DNA of 64,000 bases. Origin: Flavobacterium haoranii (GTDB taxonomy: Bacteria > Bacteroidota > Bacteroidia > Flavobacteriales > Flavobacteriaceae). The position numbers and the translations under genes are program-made. The stretch covers positions 62,001-126,000 of the forward strand of contig QKBC01000025.1 of the NCBI GenBank assembly GCA_003246205.1. The letters run 5' to 3'. Below the pieces are notes generated by a model. The model saw only the letters and a program-made list of their open reading frames with translations. It did not search any database and was not told the DNA's origin. Below, in pieces: positions 1 through 11,157 of the stretch; the first letter of the stretch is position 1; each line of letters begins with the position of its first letter.

Positions 1-254
1 CTGATATAAGAGCTAAATCCCTCATCAATACCCGCAACGTCTCCCTGTCCGGCAGGTCCTTGTTGACCAGTCGTTGCAAGACCAGCGTAAAGTTTAGCTA
101 AAAAGCTTTTATATGAGCTTGGGTCTGCAAATAATTCATCTGCTGTTTGTTCAGTTCCTTCAGGTTTAGTGTTTAATTCGTCAGTACAAGAAACAGTAAG
201 GAATATGAATAACAAAGAAGATAAGCTTAATAGTTTTAATTTTAAATTCTTCAT
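1..254 (-). CDS. SusD/RagB-family outer-membrane starch-binding lipoprotein (N-terminal part, runs off window)
   Basis: Reverse-strand ATG at 254 gives MKNLKLKLLSLSSLLFIFLTVSCTDELNTKPEGTEQTADELFADPSSYKSFLAKLYAGL..., with lipobox TVSC, directly downstream of SusC. Confidence 0.88.
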   Translation of the reverse strand, partial: MKNLKLKLLSLSSLLFIFLTVSCTDELNTKPEGTEQTADELFADPSSYKSFLAKLYAGLATTGQQGPAGQGDVAGIDEGFSSYI

Positions 255-264
255 AGTAATTTTT

Positions 265-3171
265 TTAAAAGTTTACATTTAAACCGAATGTGTACATTCT
301 AGGTCTTGGGTAAATTGTATTGTCAATTCCTCCATTTACCTCTGGGTCAATCCCTTTATAATTTGTGATTAAGATCAGATTTTGTCCTGCTAATGATAAT
401 CTTGCATTCGCCTTTGAACCTAAGAAATTTTGGAAATTATAAGCAATAGTCAGGTTATCCATTCTTATAAATGAAGCATCTCGTATGTAATAATCTGATA
501 AATAACGTTCTGATCCTGAGTAGCTAAAATTAGTATTCAGTACTTCTGTCGTAGCATTTCCTAAGTCGGTGTCTCTGATAAGAATTTGGTTGCTCCACCC
601 TAAGTTTGAATCAACATTATAATAATTATAATTACCCCAACTTCCTCTCCAAGACATAGCTAAATCCCAGTTTTTGTAGCTTAAATTAGTATAGAAGCCG
701 TAGTATACATCAGCTTGTGGTTTTTTATAGAAATAACGGTCATCAGTAGTTATTTGTCCGTCGCCGTTTCGGTCTACAAATACACCGTCAATTGGTTGTC
801 CATTTGAATCATAAGCTTGTTCATACACATAATAAGCATTTGGAGCGTAGTCAACCTGTATTCTTTGTACCTGGTTGTCAATACCTCCCGTAATACCTCC
901 GGTTGAGATTCCAAAGTCAGGAGCTCCGTCAATTAAACCAGTTACTTTAGAGTTTTGTAGCGTCATGTTACCTCCTACAGTAAAGTTCCAATCATCGGTG
1001 CTAACAACTATAGCTTCTAAAGCCATTTCAATACCTTGATTCTTTGTTTTACCTATATTGTAATAATCATAGTTAGAAAAACCATAGAATGCAGGGTTAG
1101 GAACATATGCAATTAAGTCTTTTGTTCTTTTTTCATAGAGGTCTACACTACCCGTAATTCTGTTTCTGAATAAACCAAAATCAAGACCAATATTTCTGGT
1201 TTCAGTTTGTTCCCATTTCAAATTAGAATTGTAGGCTTGTGGTCTTACTGTTGTGTAAAAAGTGTCTCCTATTTGGTACTGAGCTTGGTTATCAGAGCTA
1301 AGGTAAGTAGGTAATGAAGGGTACAATTTTCCTATGTCTTGCTGTCCGGTAATACCCCAACCTATACGAAGTTTTAGTGAAGAGATAGCAGAAACATTTT
1401 CTAAGAACTTTTCTTTATCAATTTTCCAAGCTAAAGCTGCTGATGGGAAATTACTCCATCTGTATGCAGGAGCAAATCTTGAAGTACCGTCTCTACGTAT
1501 AGTAGCTGTTAATACATATTTATCATAAAAGTTGAAAATACCTCTAGCAAAGTAAGATTGTAGATTATAACCGGTTTTAGTAGCTGGTGTAACAGATTCA
1601 ACTCCGGCAATATTTACGGAGTAACCACCGTTGTTAATGTAATCAAAATTTTGATAGTTATATCCGGCAGTTAACTCTACAGAACCTTTAATTGCATTAA
1701 TATCTTTATGATAGTTTAAGTATAGATCCATTAATCTATTTTTACTATCATTTGTGTAATCATATTCAGCTGAAGCATTAGTATAATAATAGTTACTGTC
1801 ATATCCATAACCACCGTAGCTTCTACCTGTTGTATAGTCATAGCCAAAATTGGCAACAGCTTTTAAGTCTGGAAAGAAATGTAATTTGTATTCAGCTTGA
1901 ATATTTCCTAAACTTCTGAATGCTGTTCCGTAATTATGTGATTGATTAATTAAAGCTACAGGGTTTCTACTGGCTAGTTGTTGATTCCATTCGAAATAAG
2001 AACCATCTGTATTATAGATATTTTGTGTCGGGTCGAAAGCTAATGAAGATCCGATCGCACTTCTTTCACTGTAGTTATTACGCATGGAAGAAGTTTTATT
2101 ATTAGCTTCAATTTTTAAATGCTCGTTAAAGAAGTTACCTACTAAAGAAGCACTGGTTGTTGCTCTTGTGAAATTGTCTTCCTTTAAGATACCATCCATA
2201 TCCGTAAAACCGGCTGAAGCTCTGTACGTGATATTGTCACTGCCTCCTGATAAAGAGATGCTGTGATCAGTACCAATTGCATCATGGTAAATTTCTTTCT
2301 GCCAATCAGTGTTAGCTGTACCTAAAAGAGCTTGTTGGTTAGTGTTACCATAAGTATTAACATAATTTCTTAATTGGTCACCACTTAAAACATCTACTTT
2401 TTTTGCAATGCTACTATAAGAAACGTTTCCACTATAATTAATTTTCAATTCTCCACTCTTCCCTTTTTTAGTAGTAATGATGATTACACCATTTGAGGCT
2501 CTTGAACCATAGATAGCAGTAGCTGATGCGTCTTTTAAAACGGTAACACTTTCAATATCGTTTTGGTTGATAGAAGCTAAAGGGTTTCGGCCTCCTGTAT
2601 TGTCTGCCGCAACCGGGACTCCGTCAATTACAAATAAAGGGTCATTATTTCCACTTAAAGAAGATCCCTGACGAATTCTGATTGTTGAACCCTCACCTGG
2701 TGCACCGCCGCCATTGGTGATCTGAACCCCGGCAACTTTCCCTTGTATCATTTGGTCAGCAGCAACTACCGGTCCTTTAACAAAGTTTTTTTCAGTAACG
2801 GTGCTTACAGAACCTGTAGCATCTTCTTTCTTAACAGTACCATAACCTATAACAACTACATCTTGAAGTTGTTGAAGGTCTTCTGTCATGGTAATAGTAA
2901 CATTATTTTGACCTGTATAAGTATAAGTTACTTCTTTAAAGCCAATGTACTTCAAAATTAAAATGTCATTTTTTTTCAGATTGTTTAAGGTAAAGTTTCC
3001 GTCAAAGTCAGTTGTAGTACCATTTGACGTTCCTTTTACTAAAATGTTTACACCGGGTAATGGCTGTTGCGAACCACTATCTAAAACAACCCCTTTTAAG
3101 GTGTTCTGTGCAAACATACTTATGGGTAAAATAAGTAATAAAAGTAATAACTTTTTTTGCAGTGTTTTCAT
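265..3171 (-). CDS. SusC/RagA-family TonB-linked outer membrane protein
   Basis: 968 aa; signal peptide, carboxypeptidase-like domain (LKGVVLDSGSQQPLPGVNI), plug motif (VVVIGYGTVKKEDATGSV), C-terminal beta-barrel ending YTFGLNVNF. Confidence 0.96.
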   Translation of the reverse strand: MKTLQKKLLLLLLILPISMFAQNTLKGVVLDSGSQQPLPGVNILVKGTSNGTTTDFDGNFTLNNLKKNDILILKYIGFKEVTYTYTGQNNVTITMTEDLQQLQDVVVIGYGTVKKEDATGSVSTVTEKNFVKGPVVAADQMIQGKVAGVQITNGGGAPGEGSTIRIRQGSSLSGNNDPLFVIDGVPVAADNTGGRNPLASINQNDIESVTVLKDASATAIYGSRASNGVIIITTKKGKSGELKINYSGNVSYSSIAKKVDVLSGDQLRNYVNTYGNTNQQALLGTANTDWQKEIYHDAIGTDHSISLSGGSDNITYRASAGFTDMDGILKEDNFTRATTSASLVGNFFNEHLKIEANNKTSSMRNNYSERSAIGSSLAFDPTQNIYNTDGSYFEWNQQLASRNPVALINQSHNYGTAFRSLGNIQAEYKLHFFPDLKAVANFGYDYTTGRSYGGYGYDSNYYYTNASAEYDYTNDSKNRLMDLYLNYHKDINAIKGSVELTAGYNYQNFDYINNGGYSVNIAGVESVTPATKTGYNLQSYFARGIFNFYDKYVLTATIRRDGTSRFAPAYRWSNFPSAALAWKIDKEKFLENVSAISSLKLRIGWGITGQQDIGKLYPSLPTYLSSDNQAQYQIGDTFYTTVRPQAYNSNLKWEQTETRNIGLDFGLFRNRITGSVDLYEKRTKDLIAYVPNPAFYGFSNYDYYNIGKTKNQGIEMALEAIVVSTDDWNFTVGGNMTLQNSKVTGLIDGAPDFGISTGGITGGIDNQVQRIQVDYAPNAYYVYEQAYDSNGQPIDGVFVDRNGDGQITTDDRYFYKKPQADVYYGFYTNLSYKNWDLAMSWRGSWGNYNYYNVDSNLGWSNQILIRDTDLGNATTEVLNTNFSYSGSERYLSDYYIRDASFIRMDNLTIAYNFQNFLGSKANARLSLAGQNLILITNYKGIDPEVNGGIDNTIYPRPRMYTFGLNVNF

Positions 3172-3205
3172 ACAAAAATATTAGGTTAAACGATTGCTTT
3201 TTTTC

Positions 3206-3223
3206 GCTTATATTTCACTTCTA
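3206..3223. repeat. 18-nt motif GCTTATATTTCACTTCTA, copy 1 (upstream of susC)
   Basis: 17/18 identical to 4560-4577. Confidence 0.75.
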
Positions 3224-3242
3224 GTGTTAAAATTATGTAAAA

Positions 3243-3252
3243 AAAACGTTTT
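3243..3252. promoter_or_regulatory. Candidate LacI-family operator (AAAACGTTTT)
   Basis: Palindrome centred 40 bp from the stronger operator at 3281-3294. Confidence 0.5.
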
Positions 3253-3280
3253 GTCAAGTGAAATTCGATTAACAACCTTT

Positions 3281-3294
3281 CGAAAACGTTTTCG
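3281..3294. promoter_or_regulatory. Candidate LacI-family operator (CGAAAACGTTTTCG)
   Basis: Perfect 14-bp palindrome with central CG in the susC/lacI divergent intergenic region. Confidence 0.75.
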
Positions 3295-3398
3295 TGTTGA
3301 AAACTTTAATAAAAAGCTTGATTTTTGTGTGTAAAATTGTGATAGTGAAAAATATAGATTACATTTATTCAAAATTTATTACTTGTCAATAAAAAACC

Positions 3399-4442
3399 AT
3401 GAGACGAAAAGTTACCCTAAAACAAATCGCTAAAGAATTAGATGTTTCAGTATCAACGGTTTCAAAATCTTTGCGAAACAGTCCTGAAATAAGTGAAGAT
3501 ACTCGTCTGAAAGTTCAGGCTTTCGCAAAACTATATAATTATAAACCTAATAACATTGCTTTAAGTTTAAAAAATAAAAAAACTAAAACTATAGGTGTAG
3601 TAATTCCTGAAATAGTACATCACTTTTTTGCGACAGTTATTACAGGTATTGAACAAGTAGCCAATGAACAGGGATATAATGTTATTATCTGTATGTCTAA
3701 TGAGTCTTTTGACAAGGAAGTGATTAACCTTGAAATGTTGGCTAATGGAAGTATTGATGGTTTTATTATGTCACTTTCTAAAGAAACGCAACAAAAAGCA
3801 GATTACCATCATATAATGGAGGTGATGAATCAAGGTATGCCGGTAGTGATGTTTGATAGGGTGACCAATGAGATTTTTACAGATAAAGTAATTATTGATG
3901 ATTTTTCGGCAGCTTTTGATGCAGTTTCGTTTTTGATTGAAGGTGGTGCTAAAAAAATAGCATTACTTACAACGGTAGATTATGTTAGTGTCGGGAAGTT
4001 GAGGACAGATGGCTATGTGAAAGCATTACAAACTCACGGAATTGAAGTTGAGGATAAATATATTGTTAAGATTGAAGATATTGATAATTGCGATGCTAAA
4101 ATTCATTACCTATTAAATAATGAGGAAGTAGATGCTGTTTTTGCTGTTAATGAATTATTCGCAGTTGTAGCTATAAAAATAGCAAAAAGCTTAGCCATTA
4201 ATGTACCGGAAGATTTGGAAGTAATAGCATTCACAGATGGAATTATTTCTAAGTATTCAACACCAACAATCACAACAGTCAGTCAGAACGGCATTAAGAT
4301 GGGAAGAAAAGCAGCTCAAATGTTGATAGAAAGGCTGGAAAATGAAGAAAATTATGACGTTGAAGAAGAAATTATAGAACAATACAAGACTGAAATTATT
4401 GAAACCAATTTAATTTTACGAGATTCTACGAAAACGAAATAG
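3399..4442 (+). CDS. LacI-family transcriptional regulator
   Basis: N-terminal HTH TLKQIAKELDVSVSTVSKSLRNSPEISEDTR plus periplasmic-binding-like domain. Confidence 0.95.
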   Translation: MRRKVTLKQIAKELDVSVSTVSKSLRNSPEISEDTRLKVQAFAKLYNYKPNNIALSLKNKKTKTIGVVIPEIVHHFFATVITGIEQVANEQGYNVIICMSNESFDKEVINLEMLANGSIDGFIMSLSKETQQKADYHHIMEVMNQGMPVVMFDRVTNEIFTDKVIIDDFSAAFDAVSFLIEGGAKKIALLTTVDYVSVGKLRTDGYVKALQTHGIEVEDKYIVKIEDIDNCDAKIHYLLNNEEVDAVFAVNELFAVVAIKIAKSLAINVPEDLEVIAFTDGIISKYSTPTITTVSQNGIKMGRKAAQMLIERLENEENYDVEEEIIEQYKTEIIETNLILRDSTKTK

Positions 4443-4559
4443 TTTTTGTAAATATCAGTTTTTCAGTATTTTACGTTTATTTTGGTTTCGTGTAATTGAA
4501 ATATTTTATCTTAATACTAGTTTAGCAATGAGCTAAAAAAATAAATTTGTGACATCAAA

Positions 4560-4577
4560 GCTTATACTTCACTTCTA
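4560..4577. repeat. 18-nt motif GCTTATACTTCACTTCTA, copy 2 (upstream of MFS transporter)
   Basis: 17/18 identical to 3206-3223. Confidence 0.75.
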
Positions 4578-4590
4578 TATTTTAAGTTTT

Positions 4591-4642
4591 GATAAGCATT
4601 TATAACGCTTATCGTATTGAACCGATAAATTATTTACGATAA
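4591..4642 (+). promoter_or_regulatory. Overlapping inverted repeats immediately upstream of the MFS start codon
   Basis: GATAAGC(4591-4597)/GCTTATC(4607-4613) and TTATCGTA(4609-4616)/TACGATAA(4635-4642). Confidence 0.5.
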
Positions 4643-5991
4643 TGGAAAAGCGTAAGTTAAGTTTCTGGGAAATTTGGAACATGAGTTTCGGTTTCTTAGG
4701 AATTCAAATGGGGTTTGCTTTGCAAAATGCAAATGCCAGCAGAATACTTCAGATTTTTGGTGCCGATGTCCATGAGTTATCATGGTTTTGGATTATTGCT
4801 CCTTTGATGGGATTAATTGTTCAGCCTGTGATTGGTCACTATAGTGACAATACTTGGTCGAAGTTCGGACGAAGAAAACCTTATTTTTTGACAGGAGCGT
4901 TGTTAGCTTCAATAGGACTTGTGTTAATGCCGCAAGCTGAAATTTTTATTGCATTTATGCCGGCCCTATGGGTAGGAGCAGGAATGTTGATGATAATGGA
5001 TGCTTCATTCAATATTGCCATGGAACCTTTTAGGGCATTGGTTGGAGATAATCTTCGAGCAGACCAACATACATTAGGGTTTAGTGTTCAAACTGCCTTA
5101 ATAGGTGTAGGAGCTGTAATTGGATCTTTGTTGCCTTATGTTTTACACAATTGGTTTGGTGTTAGTAATCAATCAACAGAATCGACAGGAGTGCCTTTAA
5201 ATTTGATTTATTCTTTTGTCATTGGTGCAATTGTTTTAGTCGTAACAATTTTAATTACAATTTTTACAACTAAAGAGTATTCACCGAAAGAATTGATGCA
5301 GTTTCAAGACGAACAAGAACATCAAAATGCATTGGAGGAAGATGTAAAAGAAGCTAAACTTTCTGATATTTTTTCTGATTTTGCTAAAATGCCGGAGACA
5401 ATGCGCCAACTAAGTTGGGTGCAATTCTTTTCTTGGTTCGGGCTATTCGGAATGTGGGTCTTTTCCACGCCGGCTATTGCTCAACACATTTACGGATTAG
5501 CACCTGAAGATACAAAAAGTGCTGATTTTCAAAATGCAGGAGACTGGGTAGGGATCATATTCGGTGTTTATAATGCGGTTTCAGCGGTTATTGCTTTTGC
5601 ACTCCCACTTATAGCGAATAAAATAGGTAGAAAAAAGACTCATGCTGTATCTCTTGTTTTAGGAGGTATCGGGTTGATATCCATGTATTTTATGCCTAAT
5701 AAAGAATCACTTGTTTTTTCAATGGTCTTGGTAGGAGTAGCTTGGGCTAGTATTTTGGCTATGCCTTATGCTATTTTAGCAGGATCAATTAAACCTAAAA
5801 AGATGGGGGTTTATATGGGGATTTTTAATTTTTTCATTGTTATTCCTCAAATTATTAATGCTTTAATCGGAGGACCGTTAGTTAAATATGTTTACCACGA
5901 TCATGCAATTTTTGCTATTGTCATGAGTGGTGTAAGTTTTTTGATAGCAGCGGTTTTAGTTTTGAAAGTTAAAGATATTAAAGGCGTTTAA
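4642..5991 (+). CDS. MFS sugar transporter (maltose/maltodextrin type)
   Basis: 449 aa polytopic; GHYSDNTWSKFGRRKPYFL motif of GPH/MFS sugar carriers; in the maltose operon. Confidence 0.9.
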   Translation: MEKRKLSFWEIWNMSFGFLGIQMGFALQNANASRILQIFGADVHELSWFWIIAPLMGLIVQPVIGHYSDNTWSKFGRRKPYFLTGALLASIGLVLMPQAEIFIAFMPALWVGAGMLMIMDASFNIAMEPFRALVGDNLRADQHTLGFSVQTALIGVGAVIGSLLPYVLHNWFGVSNQSTESTGVPLNLIYSFVIGAIVLVVTILITIFTTKEYSPKELMQFQDEQEHQNALEEDVKEAKLSDIFSDFAKMPETMRQLSWVQFFSWFGLFGMWVFSTPAIAQHIYGLAPEDTKSADFQNAGDWVGIIFGVYNAVSAVIAFALPLIANKIGRKKTHAVSLVLGGIGLISMYFMPNKESLVFSMVLVGVAWASILAMPYAILAGSIKPKKMGVYMGIFNFFIVIPQIINALIGGPLVKYVYHDHAIFAIVMSGVSFLIAAVLVLKVKDIKGV

Positions 5992-5992
5992 A

Positions 5993-6649
5993 ATGAAACA
6001 AAAAACATTCATATTTGACCTAGATGGAGTTATAGTTGATACTGCTAAATACCATTTTATAGCTTGGCAAAACTTAGCCAAAAGTATTGGAATTCAGTTT
6101 ACGCATGAAGACAACGAACAATTAAAAGGAGTTAGTCGAGTGCGTTCATTGGAATTGATACTGGAATGGGGAAATGTTCAGGCAAACCAGGAACAGAAAG
6201 AACTTTGGCTGGTACAAAAAAACGAAGAATATTTAGCCTTCATTGAAAAAATGGATGAAACAGAAGTGCTGAAAGGCGTGGTCAACGTATTGGATTTTTT
6301 AAAACAAAATCAGCAAAATATTGTATTAGGATCGGCGAGTAAAAATGCTAAACCCATTTTGGAAAAAACCAACCTGCTACACTATTTTGATGCTATTGTA
6401 GACGGAAATGATGTGACCAATGCTAAACCGGATCCCGAAGTGTTTTTGCAGGGAGCCAAAAAAATGAATGCGGTTCCGACAGATTGTATTGTGTTTGAAG
6501 ATTCAGTTGCCGGAATTCAGGCTGCTAATATTGCGCAAATGACCAGCATAGGAATCGGAGAGGTAAATGTCTTGAATGAAGCACAATATTGCTTTCAGGA
6601 TTTTACACAAATAAGTGAAGATTTTTTAAAAGAACTAATTAAAAAATAA
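5993..6649 (+). CDS. pgmB: beta-phosphoglucomutase
   Basis: HAD motifs FDLDGVIVDTAKYH and FEDSVAGIQAA; adjacent to GH65 phosphorylase. Confidence 0.93.
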   Translation: MKQKTFIFDLDGVIVDTAKYHFIAWQNLAKSIGIQFTHEDNEQLKGVSRVRSLELILEWGNVQANQEQKELWLVQKNEEYLAFIEKMDETEVLKGVVNVLDFLKQNQQNIVLGSASKNAKPILEKTNLLHYFDAIVDGNDVTNAKPDPEVFLQGAKKMNAVPTDCIVFEDSVAGIQAANIAQMTSIGIGEVNVLNEAQYCFQDFTQISEDFLKELIKK

Positions 6650-6669
6650 TGCTTTTGTTCTAAAAGCAT
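6649..6669 (+). other. Intra-operonic hairpin ATGCTTTT-gttct-AAAAGCAT
   Basis: Perfect 8-bp inverted repeat between pgmB and GH65, without a following T-tract. Confidence 0.5.
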
Positions 6670-6678
6670 AGTAATAAT

Positions 6679-8982
6679 ATGAATCAAGATTATATAGTAC
6701 CGGATAATTGGTCGGTTATAGAAGAAGGATTTGAGCCGGCTCATGTACGTTCCTCAGAGAGTTTATTCAGTTTAGGAAACGGAGCAATGGGGCAACGCGC
6801 TAATTTTGAAGAAGATTATTCAGGAAGTACTTTTCAAGGAAGTTATATTGCCGGAGTGTATTATCCTGATAAAACCAAAGTGGGTTGGTGGAAGAACGGT
6901 TATCCCGAATATTTTGCCAAAGTCTTAAACGCACCCAATTGGATTGGAATACAAATAGAAATTGACGGAGAAAATTTGGATTTGAAAACTTGTAAATCAG
7001 TTGCCAACTTCCGTCGCGAATTGAATATGAAAGAAGGTTGGTACAAACGTTCTTTTCAGGCAGTTTTACCAAACGACGTAGAAATTCAGGTTAATGTTTT
7101 GCGTTTCTTGTCTTTAGAATGGAATGAAGTCGGAGCGATTCGTTACCAAATTACGCCACTGAACAAGTCGGTTAATGTAACTTGGAAACCGTATGTAGAT
7201 TCAGGAATTGAAAATGAAGATACTAACTGGGAAGAAAAATTCTGGAAAGTTGATGCTATAAAACAATATGAAAATGCAGGTTTTATCCAGTCACATACTT
7301 TGAAAACTAAATTTGAAGTAGTCACTTTTATGGACAACCAGGTTTTTCTTGATGGCGAAAATCTGAACTTGCAACCTGTTGCAGTTACTCAGGAAGAAGC
7401 AAAAGTGCAGTTGAGTTATAATGTTTCGGTCGGGCAAAACCAAACGGTTGTTTTGCAGAAATTCGGAGGTTATGTGACGTCTATGAATCATGCGGTTGAA
7501 AATTTATTTGCTGCGGCGCAAAACGCTATTGATAAAGCCAACGAATTAGGTTTTGAAACTCTTTTGTCAACTCAAATTCAAGATTGGGATAAAATTTGGC
7601 AAATGAGTGACATTACCATTGAAGGCGATGTGAAAGCCCAGCAAGGTATTCGTTTCAATATTTTCCATTTGAACCAAACGTATTCAGGGAAAGATTCGCG
7701 TTTGAATATTGGTCCAAAAGGTTTTACTGGTGAAAAATACGGTGGTTCAACCTATTGGGATACGGAAGCCTATTGTATTCCGTTTTATATGGCAACCAAA
7801 GATCAAAATGTAGCTAGAAATTTATTGGCCTATCGTTACGATCAATTGGATAAAGCGATTGAAAATGCTGAGAAATTAGGTTTTTCAAATGGAGCAGCTT
7901 TGTATCCGATGGTAACCATGAATGGAGAAGAATGTCATAACGAATGGGAAATTACATTCGAAGAAATCCATAGAAACGGAGCTATAGCTTTTGCTATTTT
8001 CAATTACACGCGTTACACGGAAGACGAAACGTATATTCCGGAAAAAGGATTAGAAGTTTTAATTGGAATTGCACGTTTTTGGCATCAAAGAGCAACGTAT
8101 TCTACCCATAAAAATAAGTATGTGATTTTGGGCGTAACTGGTCCAAATGAATACGAAAATAACGTAAACAACAATTGGTATACCAATTATATTGCGAAAT
8201 GGTGTATTGATTACGCTGTGGAACAAATTGAAAATGTTGCTGGTAAATTCGGAACCGATTATACCCGAATTATGAATAAGGCAAAATTGTCGCAAACTGA
8301 AATTTCAGAATGGAAAAAAGTGGCCGACAATATGTATTTTCCTTATTCGGAAGAATATGGTGTGTTTTTACAACAAGATGGTTTCTTAGATAAAGAATTG
8401 GTTACTGTTGCTAATTTAGATAAAGCGCAACGACCAATTAACCAAAAATGGTCTTGGGATAGAATTTTACGTTCGCCTTACATCAAACAAGCCGATACAT
8501 TGCAAGGGTTCTATTTCTTTGAAGATCATTTTACCAAAGACGAATTGAAAAAGCATTTCGATTTTTACGAACCATTTACGGTTCATGAAAGTTCGCTTTC
8601 GCCTTGTGTGCATTCCATTCAGGCTGCCGTTTTGGACAGAATGGAACAAGCCTACACGTTTTATTTACGAACATCTCGTTTGGATTTGGACGATTACAAC
8701 AAAGAAGTACACGAAGGTTTACACATTACATCAATGGCAGGAACATGGATGAGTATTGTAGAAGGTTTTGGAGGAATGCGCGTGAAAAACGGAACGCTTT
8801 CTTTTGAACCAAAAATTCCTTCGGAATGGCAATCGTATTCTTTTAAAGTTAACTTCAGAAATCGTATCTTTAAAGTTCAAGTCACTCAATCGGGAACCGA
8901 AATTTTTGTGGATGGAAACCAAAATGTTGCTATTCAATTAAACGGAAAATCTTTTGAGGCTAAATCTCTTTTAAATACTTAA
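6679..8982 (+). CDS. GH65 family maltose phosphorylase
   Basis: 767 aa; SLGNGAMGQRANFEE, GEECHNEWEITFEEIHRNG, GVTGPNEYENNVNNNWYTNYIA. Confidence 0.93.
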   Translation: MNQDYIVPDNWSVIEEGFEPAHVRSSESLFSLGNGAMGQRANFEEDYSGSTFQGSYIAGVYYPDKTKVGWWKNGYPEYFAKVLNAPNWIGIQIEIDGENLDLKTCKSVANFRRELNMKEGWYKRSFQAVLPNDVEIQVNVLRFLSLEWNEVGAIRYQITPLNKSVNVTWKPYVDSGIENEDTNWEEKFWKVDAIKQYENAGFIQSHTLKTKFEVVTFMDNQVFLDGENLNLQPVAVTQEEAKVQLSYNVSVGQNQTVVLQKFGGYVTSMNHAVENLFAAAQNAIDKANELGFETLLSTQIQDWDKIWQMSDITIEGDVKAQQGIRFNIFHLNQTYSGKDSRLNIGPKGFTGEKYGGSTYWDTEAYCIPFYMATKDQNVARNLLAYRYDQLDKAIENAEKLGFSNGAALYPMVTMNGEECHNEWEITFEEIHRNGAIAFAIFNYTRYTEDETYIPEKGLEVLIGIARFWHQRATYSTHKNKYVILGVTGPNEYENNVNNNWYTNYIAKWCIDYAVEQIENVAGKFGTDYTRIMNKAKLSQTEISEWKKVADNMYFPYSEEYGVFLQQDGFLDKELVTVANLDKAQRPINQKWSWDRILRSPYIKQADTLQGFYFFEDHFTKDELKKHFDFYEPFTVHESSLSPCVHSIQAAVLDRMEQAYTFYLRTSRLDLDDYNKEVHEGLHITSMAGTWMSIVEGFGGMRVKNGTLSFEPKIPSEWQSYSFKVNFRNRIFKVQVTQSGTEIFVDGNQNVAIQLNGKSFEAKSLLNT

Positions 8983-11097
<2,115 letters not shown>

Positions 11098-11111
11098 AAC
11101 TAAAAACAAGT

Positions 11112-11145
11112 AAAAGCGGTTGGGACATCTCAACTGCTTTTTTTT
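11112..11145 (+). terminator. Rho-independent terminator-like hairpin after GH97
   Basis: AAAAGCGGTTG-gg acatct-CAACTGCTTTT (one G:U) followed by T-run. Confidence 0.75.
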
Positions 11146-11157
11146 ATCAAAAATAAG

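Noticed and set aside
1334-3184. Plus-strand ORFs inside susC (64, 60, 72 and 79 aa)
   Set aside because: Antisense to a clear SusC protein; no recognisable domains, consistent with chance ORFs.
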